Shown here: positions 1 to 7,841 of the stretch, one piece after another | Numbering within the stretch: the first letter of the stretch is position 1 | Layout: every line of letters begins with the position of its first letter | Source of the DNA: an uncultured archaeon | GTDB lineage: Archaea; Thermoproteota; Nitrososphaeria; Nitrososphaerales; CALBXV01 | Assembly (NCBI GenBank): GCA_937890045.1 | Contig: CALBXV010000190.1 | Span: forward strand, 1-12,043 | Direction of reading: 5' to 3' | Length of the DNA stretch: 12,043 bases | Program-made: the position numbers and the translations under genes | The notes under the pieces: generated by a model | The model's input: the letters and a program-made list of their open reading frames with translations, nothing else | Database searches by the model: none | Told to the model about the DNA's origin: nothing

Positions 1-1246
1 TTTCGGTATAGTAAGTACCTCCATCTTTAAAAGTTATATAGAAAGGAGTTGTACTAAATATATTTGTTGAGGGCTGGAGCCACGTCTGAAGATTTCCATG
101 AGTGGCGTCTAGTGATGTTGCTGCTACTCCTGTTTCAAGATTTTCAAAAGAATTTGGACTTACAAAAATTTTGGAGCCATCAACTGCTACAGAAAGTATA
201 GTATATATCCCATTGTTATAGGAAGTATTAGCAACTGTTAAAGTTTGACCTTCCACAAATCCATCAGTAGCAAAGCCAGACGAAGCATCAACAATATAAT
301 CATCGTTTCCAGCAGTAGCAGGAGTAAATGTTAAATCTTCAGGATCCCCATCAAAAGATATATTTATATTTCCCTCAAACTTATACTGATTAGCATGTCC
401 TGACGGACTATCCTCCAAAAATTTCATACCAGTAGGATAGGTAGGGCTTACATAGGTATTACTCATATAAGGCTGTAGATAGTAGGACTTTACTCCGCTA
501 GAATTGTCGGTTGCGGCTGTACTTGGAATTACAGCAATGATAGTAGAGATATTGGTATAATCATCTTCAACAGAAGAACCAGCAGAAGCAGATGATAGGA
601 AGAATGCTCCAGCGCTTCCTACACTTGTAATAACAGGAGAAACAGTATCATAGATTAGTTCACTAGATTGTACTGATGATAAATTAGCCTCAGAAGGGAC
701 TGCTTCAAAATAATAATTAGTTTGATCAGCAGAAACTAGGCTAGTAAAAGTATAGCTATAGTTATATAAATGGGGATTAGCGGTATCATATGATCCTTGA
801 GTGAGTGTTCCCACCGACGTATCATCTGCTTTATAAAGGGTTACAGTTGGAGGAGCTGCTAATGCACCCGCTGGAATTCCATTAATATAAGCTCCAACAG
901 TGACATTTACAGTATCGTTTGCTTTTACATAAACAATAGAATCTACTATATCTATAGTTAATACTATACTGGGGAGAGAAAGATCTAAAATTCCAAATTC
1001 ATTAATAAGTGGATTTTTAGTTCTGAGATATACAAATTCATCTAGTATAGCGGGATCTACTAGAAACCAGCTATCATAGATATAGGCTGGCCGACAGTAT
1101 ATATAATACTGCTGAGCGATAGCCTCGAAAGAAGCTTCTCCATCCGAATTGGTAGGAATATGATAATATTCATCCGGATTGGAACTTCCGACAGGAACTA
1201 GTCTAAAAGTATCCCTATGGTTAGCTCGTAGGGTATAAGAAACCAT
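1..1246 (-). CDS. Ig-like/beta-rich putative virion surface protein, N-terminal 415 residues (runs off left edge)
   Basis: The frame is open from ATG at 1246 to the left edge, with 415 codons and no stop, so the C-terminus is missing. A G-run Shine-Dalgarno-like stretch at 1258-1263 lies 11 bases before the ATG and supports this start. The protein has no signal peptide or membrane segment. Residues 1-90 begin MVSYTLRANHRDTF and are rich in Tyr. Residues about 94-198 read as one Ig-like beta-sandwich (a VTLYKADD-type strand, then a SYTF strand and an FEAVPSE strand). Residues about 314-365 carry a pattern common in phage virion proteins, with DASSGFATDGFVEGQTLTV followed by NNGIYTILSV. I infer a fibre, decoration or receptor-contacting protein. 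It is the last gene of the cluster visible here and follows the small coiled-coil gene by 16 bases. The exact role is unknown. It could also be an accessory baseplate component. Confidence 0.8.
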   Translation of the reverse strand, partial: MVSYTLRANHRDTFRLVPVGSSNPDEYYHIPTNSDGEASFEAIAQQYYIYCRPAYIYDSWFLVDPAILDEFVYLRTKNPLINEFGILDLSLPSIVLTIDIVDSIVYVKANDTVNVTVGAYINGIPAGALAAPPTVTLYKADDTSVGTLTQGSYDTANPHLYNYSYTFTSLVSADQTNYYFEAVPSEANLSSVQSSELIYDTVSPVITSVGSAGAFFLSSASAGSSVEDDYTNISTIIAVIPSTAATDNSSGVKSYYLQPYMSNTYVSPTYPTGMKFLEDSPSGHANQYKFEGNINISFDGDPEDLTFTPATAGNDDYIVDASSGFATDGFVEGQTLTVANTSYNNGIYTILSVAVDGSKIFVSPNSFENLETGVAATSLDATHGNLQTWLQPSTNIFSTTPFYITFKDGGTYYTE

Positions 1247-1262
1247 TGGCTAAGATTCCCCC

Positions 1263-1571
1263 CTAAAGCTTGCTATAATTTAGTCTTACTAGGGAATCCC
1301 TTAGATCTTCCAGTTCAACAATAAGCTTACTAACATCAGACATACCTTGTCTGATAAAATCAAGTTCATTTTGACTTAGGTAGTAGCGAGAATCTTCTGG
1401 TAATTGTACAACTTGAAGCTGTGTTTGAATTGTTGCAATTTCAGCAAGGAGAGTTCCAACTGTATCTGTAAGAGTATCAATTTTTAATTGTACAGTTACT
1501 TTGGTCTCAAGAGTAGCAACAGTTGCTTCTAAAGCAGCCAAGCGTTCTAAAACAGTATATTGTGAAGACAT
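1263..1571 (-). CDS. small coiled-coil protein, 102 aa, unknown function
   Basis: ATG at 1571 is preceded by AAGGAG at 1579-1584 with a 7-base spacer, a strong ribosome binding site. Residues 1-55 show a near-continuous heptad pattern of Leu, Val and Ile (LERLAALEATVATLETKV, then TLTDTVGTLLAEIATIQTQL). This predicts a parallel coiled coil. A second helical segment at about 66-98 starts with a Tyr/Leu stretch (RYYLSQNELDFIRQGM) and carries further heptads. There is no Cys, signal peptide or membrane segment. The stop TAG lies 16 bases before the next start, and the G-run that serves the next gene begins within and right after that stop. Known phage parallels are small coiled-coil trimerisers, fibre connectors and chaperones. 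I infer that it works with one of the flanking large beta proteins, but nothing in the sequence names the partner. Confidence 0.85.
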   Translation of the reverse strand: MSSQYTVLERLAALEATVATLETKVTVQLKIDTLTDTVGTLLAEIATIQTQLQVVQLPEDSRYYLSQNELDFIRQGMSDVSKLIVELEDLRDSLVRLNYSKL

Positions 1572-1585
1572 ATTATTTCTCCTTA

Positions 1586-1599
1586 AGCCTAACTAGGCT
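1586..1599 (-). other. short inverted repeat over the stop of the 465-aa gene, next to the SD of the coiled-coil gene
   Basis: On the minus strand, AGCCTA is followed by GT and TAGGCT, a perfect 6-base inverted repeat; with a realistic loop the stem is 5 base pairs. It contains the TAG stop of the upstream gene and sits two bases before the AAGGAG of the downstream gene. There is no following T-run, so it is not a rho-independent terminator. It could modulate access to the ribosome binding site while the upstream gene is not being translated. A repeat this short can arise by chance. Confidence 0.3.
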
Positions 1600-2986
1600 G
1601 ATATTTAAGTATTAAAAAAGGTAAAGTGGGACTAGTACCATCTTTTTTTGTCATATCTATTTGAAGATATAAATCTTGATCATCAAAACTTATACTCCCT
1701 CCAGTAAAAGGAGATCCATCTATATCCGAATCATATTTCATCACTTCTGTCCCTCCTCCTGCATAGTCATTCTCTGATATTCTTATTCTTATAGAATCCC
1801 CTAAGTCACCGGAAATTACATCTGTTAAAGTCCCGCCACCGGCAGCAGGAAGGGTTAGTTTAGTTTTTAAAGTTCCTGTATCTTTAAATGGTAAATAATG
1901 AGCATGTATTTGATTAATACCATATCCATATAGACCTCCACCTAAAGCTTGTCCTCCTAGTTGTACTTTTAAATTTCCATTAAATATATTTTTATTTATA
2001 TAAAAAAACTGTGTACCTCTAACATACTGATTTTCTGGTGTTAGTTCTTGAAAGGTAGTTCCTCCAGTAGCATAATAGAATCTAAACTGTGTTCCTGGAA
2101 TTGGAGTAACTTTTAATCTATTTAAATAAGGAGTTAACGTATCTGGTAAGTCTATAAGAAATTCTCCAGTATTAGCAGAAGTCTTTTCTGCCCATACTCC
2201 ATCTGGACTTAGTGTTAACCATAAATTTCTTTCATCGAAATGCGAACTAGTAAAAGTTGTTCCGGTAGCAGGTTCCTTTTCCCCATATTGATTAGTAGTT
2301 AAAGGTATCCTTGATATTGCCACCTCATCTGCTACAAGATCTAACACTAAGTTAGTACCATCTGTTACTAAATCGGTTGAGGCGTCTAGAGTTAAGCCTG
2401 TGTAGAGACCTGGATCAAAAAAAGCTTGGCCACCTATATAAATTTCTCTCTTAGTAGTGGAAATAGGACGATTATATGCCTTATAAGACTCAGGAACCTC
2501 TGAAGATAGATCATAAACATAGGTTATTCTAAAAACATAGTCACCATCAGATACTGGAGAACCTACATTATCATGTATTACTACCCAGGAAATAGTTCCA
2601 GTGGTAGCATCCACTGTATAATTAGTAGTTACAGCTTGTTCCACCAAGGTACCAGCACTTGCTCCAACTTCTACTTTTGTTATAGAAGAATAAGTTTGAT
2701 TTAATACAGTTGCGTCCTGCCAATCACTAAATGTCCAATTCCCAGCTACAGTTCCACCAGAAGCACTTACTGCTTTTGTTATATCAGCTGAAGTTCCAGC
2801 TATATCCTGAGTAATACGTAGTAAACCAGAAACACATTCAAAGGCAGTATTTACTACACCAAGTCTTCTTTTTAATAAATTATTATAGTTATATGCTTTA
2901 CTAAGAAGGCTATGGATCTGTTTAGCTTTTTCATTTATTTTATCGGGATTTAGTTGTTCGCCCCAATCATAAGGATTATAACCCAT
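1589..2986 (-). CDS. putative virion/baseplate structural protein, 465 aa
   Basis: I place the start at ATG 2986 (MGYNPYDWGE...). GGAG at 2996-2999 lies 9 bases upstream, and the ATG shares its A with the TAA of the previous gene (TAATG coupling). The longer frame would use TTG at 3001 with no ribosome binding site. Residues 1-75 are largely helical (INEKAKQIHSLLSKAYNYNN...). Residues about 103-158 form a short Ig-like unit with TTNYTVDATTGTISW and ending RITYVYD, a pattern I associate with phage tail and baseplate proteins. Residues about 245-365 are a beta domain with NLWLTLSPDGVW and LPDTLTPYLNRLKVTPIPG, resembling carbohydrate-binding-like sandwiches in phage proteins. The last 27 residues repeat the terminal strand pattern of the 464- and 1072-aa proteins. 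I infer a structural subunit. No catalytic motif is visible. Confidence 0.85.
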   Translation of the reverse strand: MGYNPYDWGEQLNPDKINEKAKQIHSLLSKAYNYNNLLKRRLGVVNTAFECVSGLLRITQDIAGTSADITKAVSASGGTVAGNWTFSDWQDATVLNQTYSSITKVEVGASAGTLVEQAVTTNYTVDATTGTISWVVIHDNVGSPVSDGDYVFRITYVYDLSSEVPESYKAYNRPISTTKREIYIGGQAFFDPGLYTGLTLDASTDLVTDGTNLVLDLVADEVAISRIPLTTNQYGEKEPATGTTFTSSHFDERNLWLTLSPDGVWAEKTSANTGEFLIDLPDTLTPYLNRLKVTPIPGTQFRFYYATGGTTFQELTPENQYVRGTQFFYINKNIFNGNLKVQLGGQALGGGLYGYGINQIHAHYLPFKDTGTLKTKLTLPAAGGGTLTDVISGDLGDSIRIRISENDYAGGGTEVMKYDSDIDGSPFTGGSISFDDQDLYLQIDMTKKDGTSPTLPFLILKYQPS

Positions 2987-3246
2987 TATAAAGTTCTCCA
3001 ATTTTCAGTGTGATCTTTCTGTACAAAATCTATATCTTTGTTAAATTCCCTAAAAGCTAGGGCCTCTACTCGTGAAAGAATATCTGAATTAGTCTTAAAT
3101 ATAGCTGTCATAGATGCAATATCTTGAGTTAACATTACTATTATATCATATACAGCTGAATCAAAAATATCATCAAACTGAGAACTAGATAACGGAAAGC
3201 CCGCTCTAGCTCTGTACGGTTTCATTTGTTGACTATTGTCTATCAA
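2986..3246 (-). CDS. small helical protein of unknown function, 86 aa, TTG start
   Basis: The start is TTG at 3246, 8 bases after a strong AAGGAG at 3255-3260. The first in-frame ATG (residue 8, at 3225) has no ribosome binding site. The gene overlaps the end of the 1072-aa gene by 14 bases and shares one base with the start of the 465-aa gene. After a short basic stretch (MKPYRARAGF), residues about 17-65 look helical, with SSQFDDIFDSAVYDIIVMLTQ and TNSDILSRVEALAF, and the C-terminus is polar (DHTENWRTL). There is no Cys, signal peptide or membrane span. The helical part resembles in style the N-terminal heads of neighbouring proteins and shares TQDIA with the 465-aa protein. I infer a small assembly adaptor or a detached helical head, with low confidence on function. 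Confidence 0.8.
   Translation of the reverse strand: MIDNSQQMKPYRARAGFPLSSSQFDDIFDSAVYDIIVMLTQDIASMTAIFKTNSDILSRVEALAFREFNKDIDFVQKDHTENWRTL
2996..2999 (-). promoter_or_regulatory. ribosome binding site that fixes the start of the 465-aa gene at ATG 2986
   Basis: GGAG on the minus strand is 9 bases before ATG 2986. It overlaps the alternative TTG codon at 3001-2999, which has no purine-rich sequence of its own upstream. The site lies inside the last codons of the 86-aa gene, as expected for coupled translation. Confidence 0.7.
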
Positions 3247-6200
3247 AACGCAATCTCCTTATGATGGGTGTATCTTTTCCATTGCTATCTAGTTCTGCCT
3301 TTAAAAATAAAGAAGTATGCCAGGATCCTTCAGCAGCTTCACAGGCTATCTTAGTTAAATAATCAGGAGTAAACTCTGTAGTTTCTCCATCTGCACTAGA
3401 TACATAACATGCTCCTTCGCTTGTATAATAAGATATGTCATAGAAATTATTATACATAGTAGAGTTAGAATATACGGTAGCCATATCTGCTGGAATAACT
3501 TGATTAAAAGTATAACTAAAAGTATATGGTTCTTTTCCATAATAATCATACTCTACTCTAAGTTTATAAGGTTCTTCATGTTCATATGAAAGATATGTTA
3601 TATATACACTTAAAGGTTCTTGAGGATCGGTTTCTAGAGAGGATAAATCTACAGTTAAAAGATTTCCTAACAATGTCGGAGTTAATCCAGCTGAACCATC
3701 CCATTTAACTATATCATTTACTGTGATTGTTACATCAGATATTGCAGCATTATCATAAGCTGGATGAGTTAAAACTAGTTCAGAATCTGCAACAGGGTTA
3801 GTGATAGTAGCAGCATCTGTATAGCTTTTTTTAGTAGTAGCATTTACTGGTAAATTTGATATGGTTAATGTTTTTCCATCTAGAGTACTAGTTGAAGTTA
3901 TTTGGTATTCAACAAAAACTTTGTCTCCTTCTTCTGCTCCAGTATTAGTTACATCTGCAACACTCCAATATCCATCAGCTAATGTTGCAGTATATGGACT
4001 ACCTGTAGAAGTTGTTCCAAAAGTTACTGTGATTGCTGATGCTGTAGTTGGTTCTCTAGTTAATGTTATTTTACCTCCATATAATACTGTTAATTCTTCA
4101 GCAATATTATGTACTAGTAGTTCCACATCATCATCTTGAGGTGACGCATAGTCATAAACTAAACTTATATCAATAATTCCTGCAGTATCATCTTCTCTAG
4201 TTGCTGTGATTTTGTTATTACTGGGGTCATAGACATAAGTATATGCATCAGTATCGCCTTCGCTTGGGACCAAAGTAATAGTACTTATAATAGGAAAGTA
4301 CGTTAACTCCTGAGCTGCAGGAGTAGCCTCATTTGCAGCAAAAGTTATTGTTTCAGTAGAAGTACCCCCAGCAAGTAGCTCGCTATCAGTATTTAAATTA
4401 TCTGCAATTATATTTGTATCCGCCCATGCTGTAGGAATTTCAGTAAGAGTAAACTCCGCAATAGCATCCTCCCCAGAATACTCTAAAAATTCAACATAGT
4501 CTTCTACTTTTGTAGTATCTACCTTAGAGCTAGGAACAGTTACTGTTGCTCCAGAAGGGGTACTTGTACTTTGATCATCATTAAAAGTAACATCTCCTGT
4601 AGGTGTATGGTACATATCAACTTCCCAAGCAGAATTACCGTCTCCAGAAAAATAGTGAAGCTCATTTGGTATTAATAATGGAGAAGTAGTATTGTATGTA
4701 TCTGTTAATAGCACTATATCATAAAGAGATCCGGGAAATAAAGTACTAACTAATACTCTATTTTGGGCATCTAAGACAAATCTATCTAGAAGTTCTTGTG
4801 TGGAGTGATGGTTTAGCTTAGAAACAGAAGTTTGAGTTAAACTATAAGGTTGTATTGCAACATCAACTGTTTGCCCATATATATCTTCAGTAAATAGTAA
4901 AGAAAAATCTACTAAGAAGTCCTCAGATAAAACCTTTAAAATTCCTTTGCTATCGTAACTATATTCGTCCAAATTAAAATCATCAGTTTGTTTTAATACT
5001 AACTCTACTTTGTGTGTACCAGCTGGAAGATCTACACTAATAGTTTCTCCTGCTGGGGCAGAGTACCCAAATCCTTCTGAGGATACATTAATTGTATCTA
5101 TTAACCTAGTCTCTCCTGAAAGTAGTGGATTATAAATAGATAGTGTATATCCAGAATCCATTATAGGAGTTAAGTAGGTTGTAAATGCATAATATCCTAG
5201 TAGTTCTGGAGTACTAAATAATATAGCATCCTTTCCCATTTTAACTTTTATACCGTTAGGATCATCTTCTGAAATGGTAAATAAGCTTGTTAGTATATCA
5301 TTAGCGTCAGACTCTATAACTAAGGTATTGTCTGCAGCTGGATGATCTTTAGAATTCCAATCTATTGGTAAGTATTTTCCATCTTCATCCTTATTTAAAG
5401 CTTTCCAATATAGGCGTTCTGCTGAATATTCCCAAGAGATACTAGTTTTATCGGGAGTATACTCATCGGGTTTAAATAAAAGATCTCCATAGTCAGAAGA
5501 TACTTCCAAATCAAGACTAACATATCTTCCAGAAGTATAATTACCTATACCAAGTACATCCTTTGTAATCTTTATATTTCTTATTAATATAGGAACAATA
5601 CTTTCAGTACTATAAAGTCTTAATATTAATGAGTCAGATATCTCCTTTCCTATTATCAACGTAGTTTTTCCGTCTATAGATTTAGATAATAGATTATCTC
5701 CGTCTACCCATACTTCTACTTGTGCAGAATCTGCATCCAACTCAAGTGTAGATATCTTAGTAGAGGAAGGGATATCAAAAGTTATATTTATACCTTTTTT
5801 CTGATCAGCTGTTCCTCTTACTGTTATTGATATAGGATTAACCTCATTTATAGTTTGTAAGAATACTGGATCTCCAGCAGAGTAAGAGGTAATTTTCATA
5901 GAAGCCATTAATACTTCCTCTGCGCTTCTTACTAAGGAAATTCCTTCTTTACCTGCTCTTACATTATAAGAATCTAAATCTATATACTGAGAAGAGTAAC
6001 TCGGTATCTCTCCTGGAAGAGGTTCTTCAAAATATGGAGCAGGTCCTGCAACATAATAATTATAGACATCAGCTCCATCTGGAAGAATAGGTACTTCGTT
6101 ATAAATAGTTTTAAAATCATTGTCTTTATATTTTGTTAAAATACTAGAAGCCCTGTCTATTATCATATTAGACTCATCTATAGTACTTTTTTGAATTCTA

Positions 6201-6451
6201 TCAGCTTTTTCGTTTAATTCTTCTGTAAGTTTATTAATATCATCTCTGTCTACAACTAAGTCTTGTAATGTTGTTTTAATAAAGTCTGAATTACTTAAAG
6301 CATCCTTTTCTGGAACCATGGGTACAGTGGTTGGAGCATACATCTGCATATTTTTAAGTATCTTCTCTAGTTCAATATCAGTTGGTATTCTTCCATTTTC
6401 TAATAGAAAATTCTTAATTATTTTTTCTTTTATTTGGTGTAGTCTAAACAT
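3233..6451 (-). CDS. large multidomain putative virion structural protein, 1072 aa
   Basis: ATG at 6451 follows GGGGG at 6457-6461 by 5 bases and overlaps the end of the 464-aa gene by 8 bases. Residues 1-115 are helical and charged, including a coiled-coil-like segment at about 60-108 (DDINKLTEELNEKADRIQ). Residues about 155-300 are beta-rich and end in ILIRNIKITKD. Residues 305-350 carry YTSGRYVSLDLE and TPDKTSISWEYSAERLYW, a strand pattern I associate with phage baseplate proteins. Residues about 400-620 are further beta domains. Residues about 635-960 read as several Ig-like units, each closing on a Y-x-Y type strand (SLVYDYAS, FVEYQITS, YITYLSYE). Residues 1015-1044 hold a Cys/Trp cassette, C1015 and C1037-EAA ... 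W1044, matching one in the 558-aa protein. The final strand (LFLKAEL ... TPIIRRLRF) matches the ends of two neighbours. The function is inferred as a long baseplate or fibre subunit. Confidence 0.88.
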   Translation of the reverse strand: MFRLHQIKEKIIKNFLLENGRIPTDIELEKILKNMQMYAPTTVPMVPEKDALSNSDFIKTTLQDLVVDRDDINKLTEELNEKADRIQKSTIDESNMIIDRASSILTKYKDNDFKTIYNEVPILPDGADVYNYYVAGPAPYFEEPLPGEIPSYSSQYIDLDSYNVRAGKEGISLVRSAEEVLMASMKITSYSAGDPVFLQTINEVNPISITVRGTADQKKGINITFDIPSSTKISTLELDADSAQVEVWVDGDNLLSKSIDGKTTLIIGKEISDSLILRLYSTESIVPILIRNIKITKDVLGIGNYTSGRYVSLDLEVSSDYGDLLFKPDEYTPDKTSISWEYSAERLYWKALNKDEDGKYLPIDWNSKDHPAADNTLVIESDANDILTSLFTISEDDPNGIKVKMGKDAILFSTPELLGYYAFTTYLTPIMDSGYTLSIYNPLLSGETRLIDTINVSSEGFGYSAPAGETISVDLPAGTHKVELVLKQTDDFNLDEYSYDSKGILKVLSEDFLVDFSLLFTEDIYGQTVDVAIQPYSLTQTSVSKLNHHSTQELLDRFVLDAQNRVLVSTLFPGSLYDIVLLTDTYNTTSPLLIPNELHYFSGDGNSAWEVDMYHTPTGDVTFNDDQSTSTPSGATVTVPSSKVDTTKVEDYVEFLEYSGEDAIAEFTLTEIPTAWADTNIIADNLNTDSELLAGGTSTETITFAANEATPAAQELTYFPIISTITLVPSEGDTDAYTYVYDPSNNKITATREDDTAGIIDISLVYDYASPQDDDVELLVHNIAEELTVLYGGKITLTREPTTASAITVTFGTTSTGSPYTATLADGYWSVADVTNTGAEEGDKVFVEYQITSTSTLDGKTLTISNLPVNATTKKSYTDAATITNPVADSELVLTHPAYDNAAISDVTITVNDIVKWDGSAGLTPTLLGNLLTVDLSSLETDPQEPLSVYITYLSYEHEEPYKLRVEYDYYGKEPYTFSYTFNQVIPADMATVYSNSTMYNNFYDISYYTSEGACYVSSADGETTEFTPDYLTKIACEAAEGSWHTSLFLKAELDSNGKDTPIIRRLRFDRQ
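3255..3260 (-). promoter_or_regulatory. AAGGAG ribosome binding site serving the TTG start of the 86-aa gene
   Basis: AAGGAG lies on the minus strand inside the last codons of the 1072-aa gene, 8 bases before TTG 3246. It is too far (29 bases) from ATG 3225 to serve that codon. This is the evidence for preferring the rare TTG start. Confidence 0.7.
3320..3409 (-). repeat. Cys/Trp cassette in the C-terminus of the 1072-aa protein
   Basis: Encodes residues 1015-1044. C1015 is separated by 21 residues from C1037, and C1037 sits in YLTKIACEAAEGSW. This aligns without gaps to YSTETTCEAASATW at residues 289-302 of the 558-aa protein, with 7 of 14 residues identical, including Y, T, C, E, A, A and W. 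A 14-base identical stretch (3332-3345 and 10388-10401), in the same reading frame in both genes, codes the xCEAA core. The cassette interrupts an otherwise nearly Cys-free protein. Confidence 0.65.
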
Positions 6452-7838
6452 TTATTCCCCCGGCTAGTGAAGTAGTGTATGTAAAGTTAACTCCATCAAG
6501 CAACGGACTTGCTTGCGATTCTTCTGAGCTATTTAAAGTTACCTTTAATTGCCAGGATACTGGAGGATTTTCTACATCTATAAAAGAAGTATTCGTATAT
6601 AAAGGACTATTTTTAGCGTCTTCCGAAAGAGCTGAATTTATTCTATAAGTATGAACTGATGTACCACTTCTATTGGTTGGAACAATATCATATTCTGTAT
6701 TATTAATAATAAGTTTATAATTAAAAGATTGGTCATCTGGAGCAGCCCCAATTAATGATTCATATGCATTAAAATTTATACTAGAGATAGATCCAGCAGA
6801 GCAATAGTAAGGTCCTAGAATAGTTTCTTTTGTTAGAGAATATTTTTTAAGAGCAAGACCTAAAGGACCTACTTCTAATCTAGTACGTTGGTATATATCT
6901 TCTGGATGTACATATCCATCTTCTACAGGTCCTTCTCCAACAAAGTCCTCTTGTAAATCCTCTGACATTCTACTTGAGAAAGGAATTGGTTCTATAAAAT
7001 TATTTATAGATAGAGTAATTGAGGACACAGCTGTTGGTTCTAAAACAGAGTTAATTTGATAGATAGTATCTGGATCTCCATTTATTGTAAAAGTACTAAT
7101 ATCTGTATTAAAAGGAGCAACAACATTTGTAATAGTTTCTGGAGAATCTAATTTAATTATAATTTCTCCAGAAAATCCTGGAACAAATGAATTATCTATT
7201 TTAAGATTTTCCGGATCTACTAAACCAGTAGAGGCTCCAGTTCTAGAGACCATATCAGCAAAAAGTCTCATAGAAGTAGATTTATAAAGACTTGATGGAT
7301 TATTTGACGATCCATAATAAATACCTGCTTCTATATTACCGGGCCATAAAAAATAGTTGTCTTCTGTGTTATGTACATAATCAACAGAAGAAATACTGGC
7401 TGTTTTACTTTCAGATCTTATTTCATCTAGTGTTAGATTTAAAGATAAGTCAACCACAGAACCACGCCCACCGTCTTCAGTTTGTATAATTTTACTATCT
7501 AAATATTTTTTAATTTTATTTATATGGACGGCTAGTAACTCTTCAATTGACCCCAGTAAGATATCTAATTTAGTAGATTTGCTATCAAATATATTAAGTA
7601 GTCCTTCAGCAACACCGGAATCTTTACCTAGATAAGAAAAAACTTGACTCAATACTTTCTGTGTAGCAACAGCGCCTTTTCTTGGCATATTCCATACCTC
7701 ATCGATTAGAGCTAATTGAATACTGTTTGGAGTGTGAACTTTTCCAGTCATCCATTCTCCATCATCCATTTTATGCACAGTTCCCTTCCATTCTAAACCA
7801 TTAGGAAGTATATATTTAGGATTTCGTAAGAGTTTCAT
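6444..7838 (-). CDS. putative virion/baseplate structural protein, 464 aa, with doubled GxVH motif
   Basis: ATG at 7838 follows GGAG (7848-7851) by 9 bases and the upstream stop by 3. Residues 12-36 contain a doubled motif, G19-T-V-H22 and G32-K-V-H35, spaced 13 residues, in PNGLEWKGTVHKMDDG and EWMTGKVHT. I recall similar 'G-x-x-H ... dG..M.G..H' patterns from uncharacterised phage structural proteins but cannot verify that here. Residues 40-118 are helical. Residues 120-300 are beta-rich. Residues 343-395 run YYCSAGSISSINFNAYESL, then FNYKLIINNTEYDIVPTNRSG. I read this as the 'Y-x-S ... E ... Y-x-L ... P-x-N-R' strand module seen in phage baseplate-type proteins. The end (WQLKVTLNSSEE ... 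SPLLDGVNFTY) matches the C-termini of the 1072- and 465-aa proteins. No enzyme motif is present. The role in the virion is inferred. Confidence 0.87.
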   Translation of the reverse strand: MKLLRNPKYILPNGLEWKGTVHKMDDGEWMTGKVHTPNSIQLALIDEVWNMPRKGAVATQKVLSQVFSYLGKDSGVAEGLLNIFDSKSTKLDILLGSIEELLAVHINKIKKYLDSKIIQTEDGGRGSVVDLSLNLTLDEIRSESKTASISSVDYVHNTEDNYFLWPGNIEAGIYYGSSNNPSSLYKSTSMRLFADMVSRTGASTGLVDPENLKIDNSFVPGFSGEIIIKLDSPETITNVVAPFNTDISTFTINGDPDTIYQINSVLEPTAVSSITLSINNFIEPIPFSSRMSEDLQEDFVGEGPVEDGYVHPEDIYQRTRLEVGPLGLALKKYSLTKETILGPYYCSAGSISSINFNAYESLIGAAPDDQSFNYKLIINNTEYDIVPTNRSGTSVHTYRINSALSEDAKNSPLYTNTSFIDVENPPVSWQLKVTLNSSEESQASPLLDGVNFTYTTSLAGGINV

Positions 7839-7841
7839 TGC

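Noticed and set aside
3355..3549. Minus-strand open frame of 64 codons rich in Ile/Leu, looking membrane-like
   Set aside because: Out-of-frame reading of the AT-rich end of the 1072-aa gene. Hydrophobicity in an alternative frame is expected from this base composition.
3861..4139. Plus-strand open frame of 92 codons
   Set aside because: Lies wholly inside the 1072-aa gene on the opposite strand. It is low-complexity Val/Ser/Thr, as expected from the antisense of a Thr/Ser-rich gene.
7292..7489. Plus-strand open frame of 65 codons
   Set aside because: Antisense to the 464-aa gene, with composition typical of a shadow.
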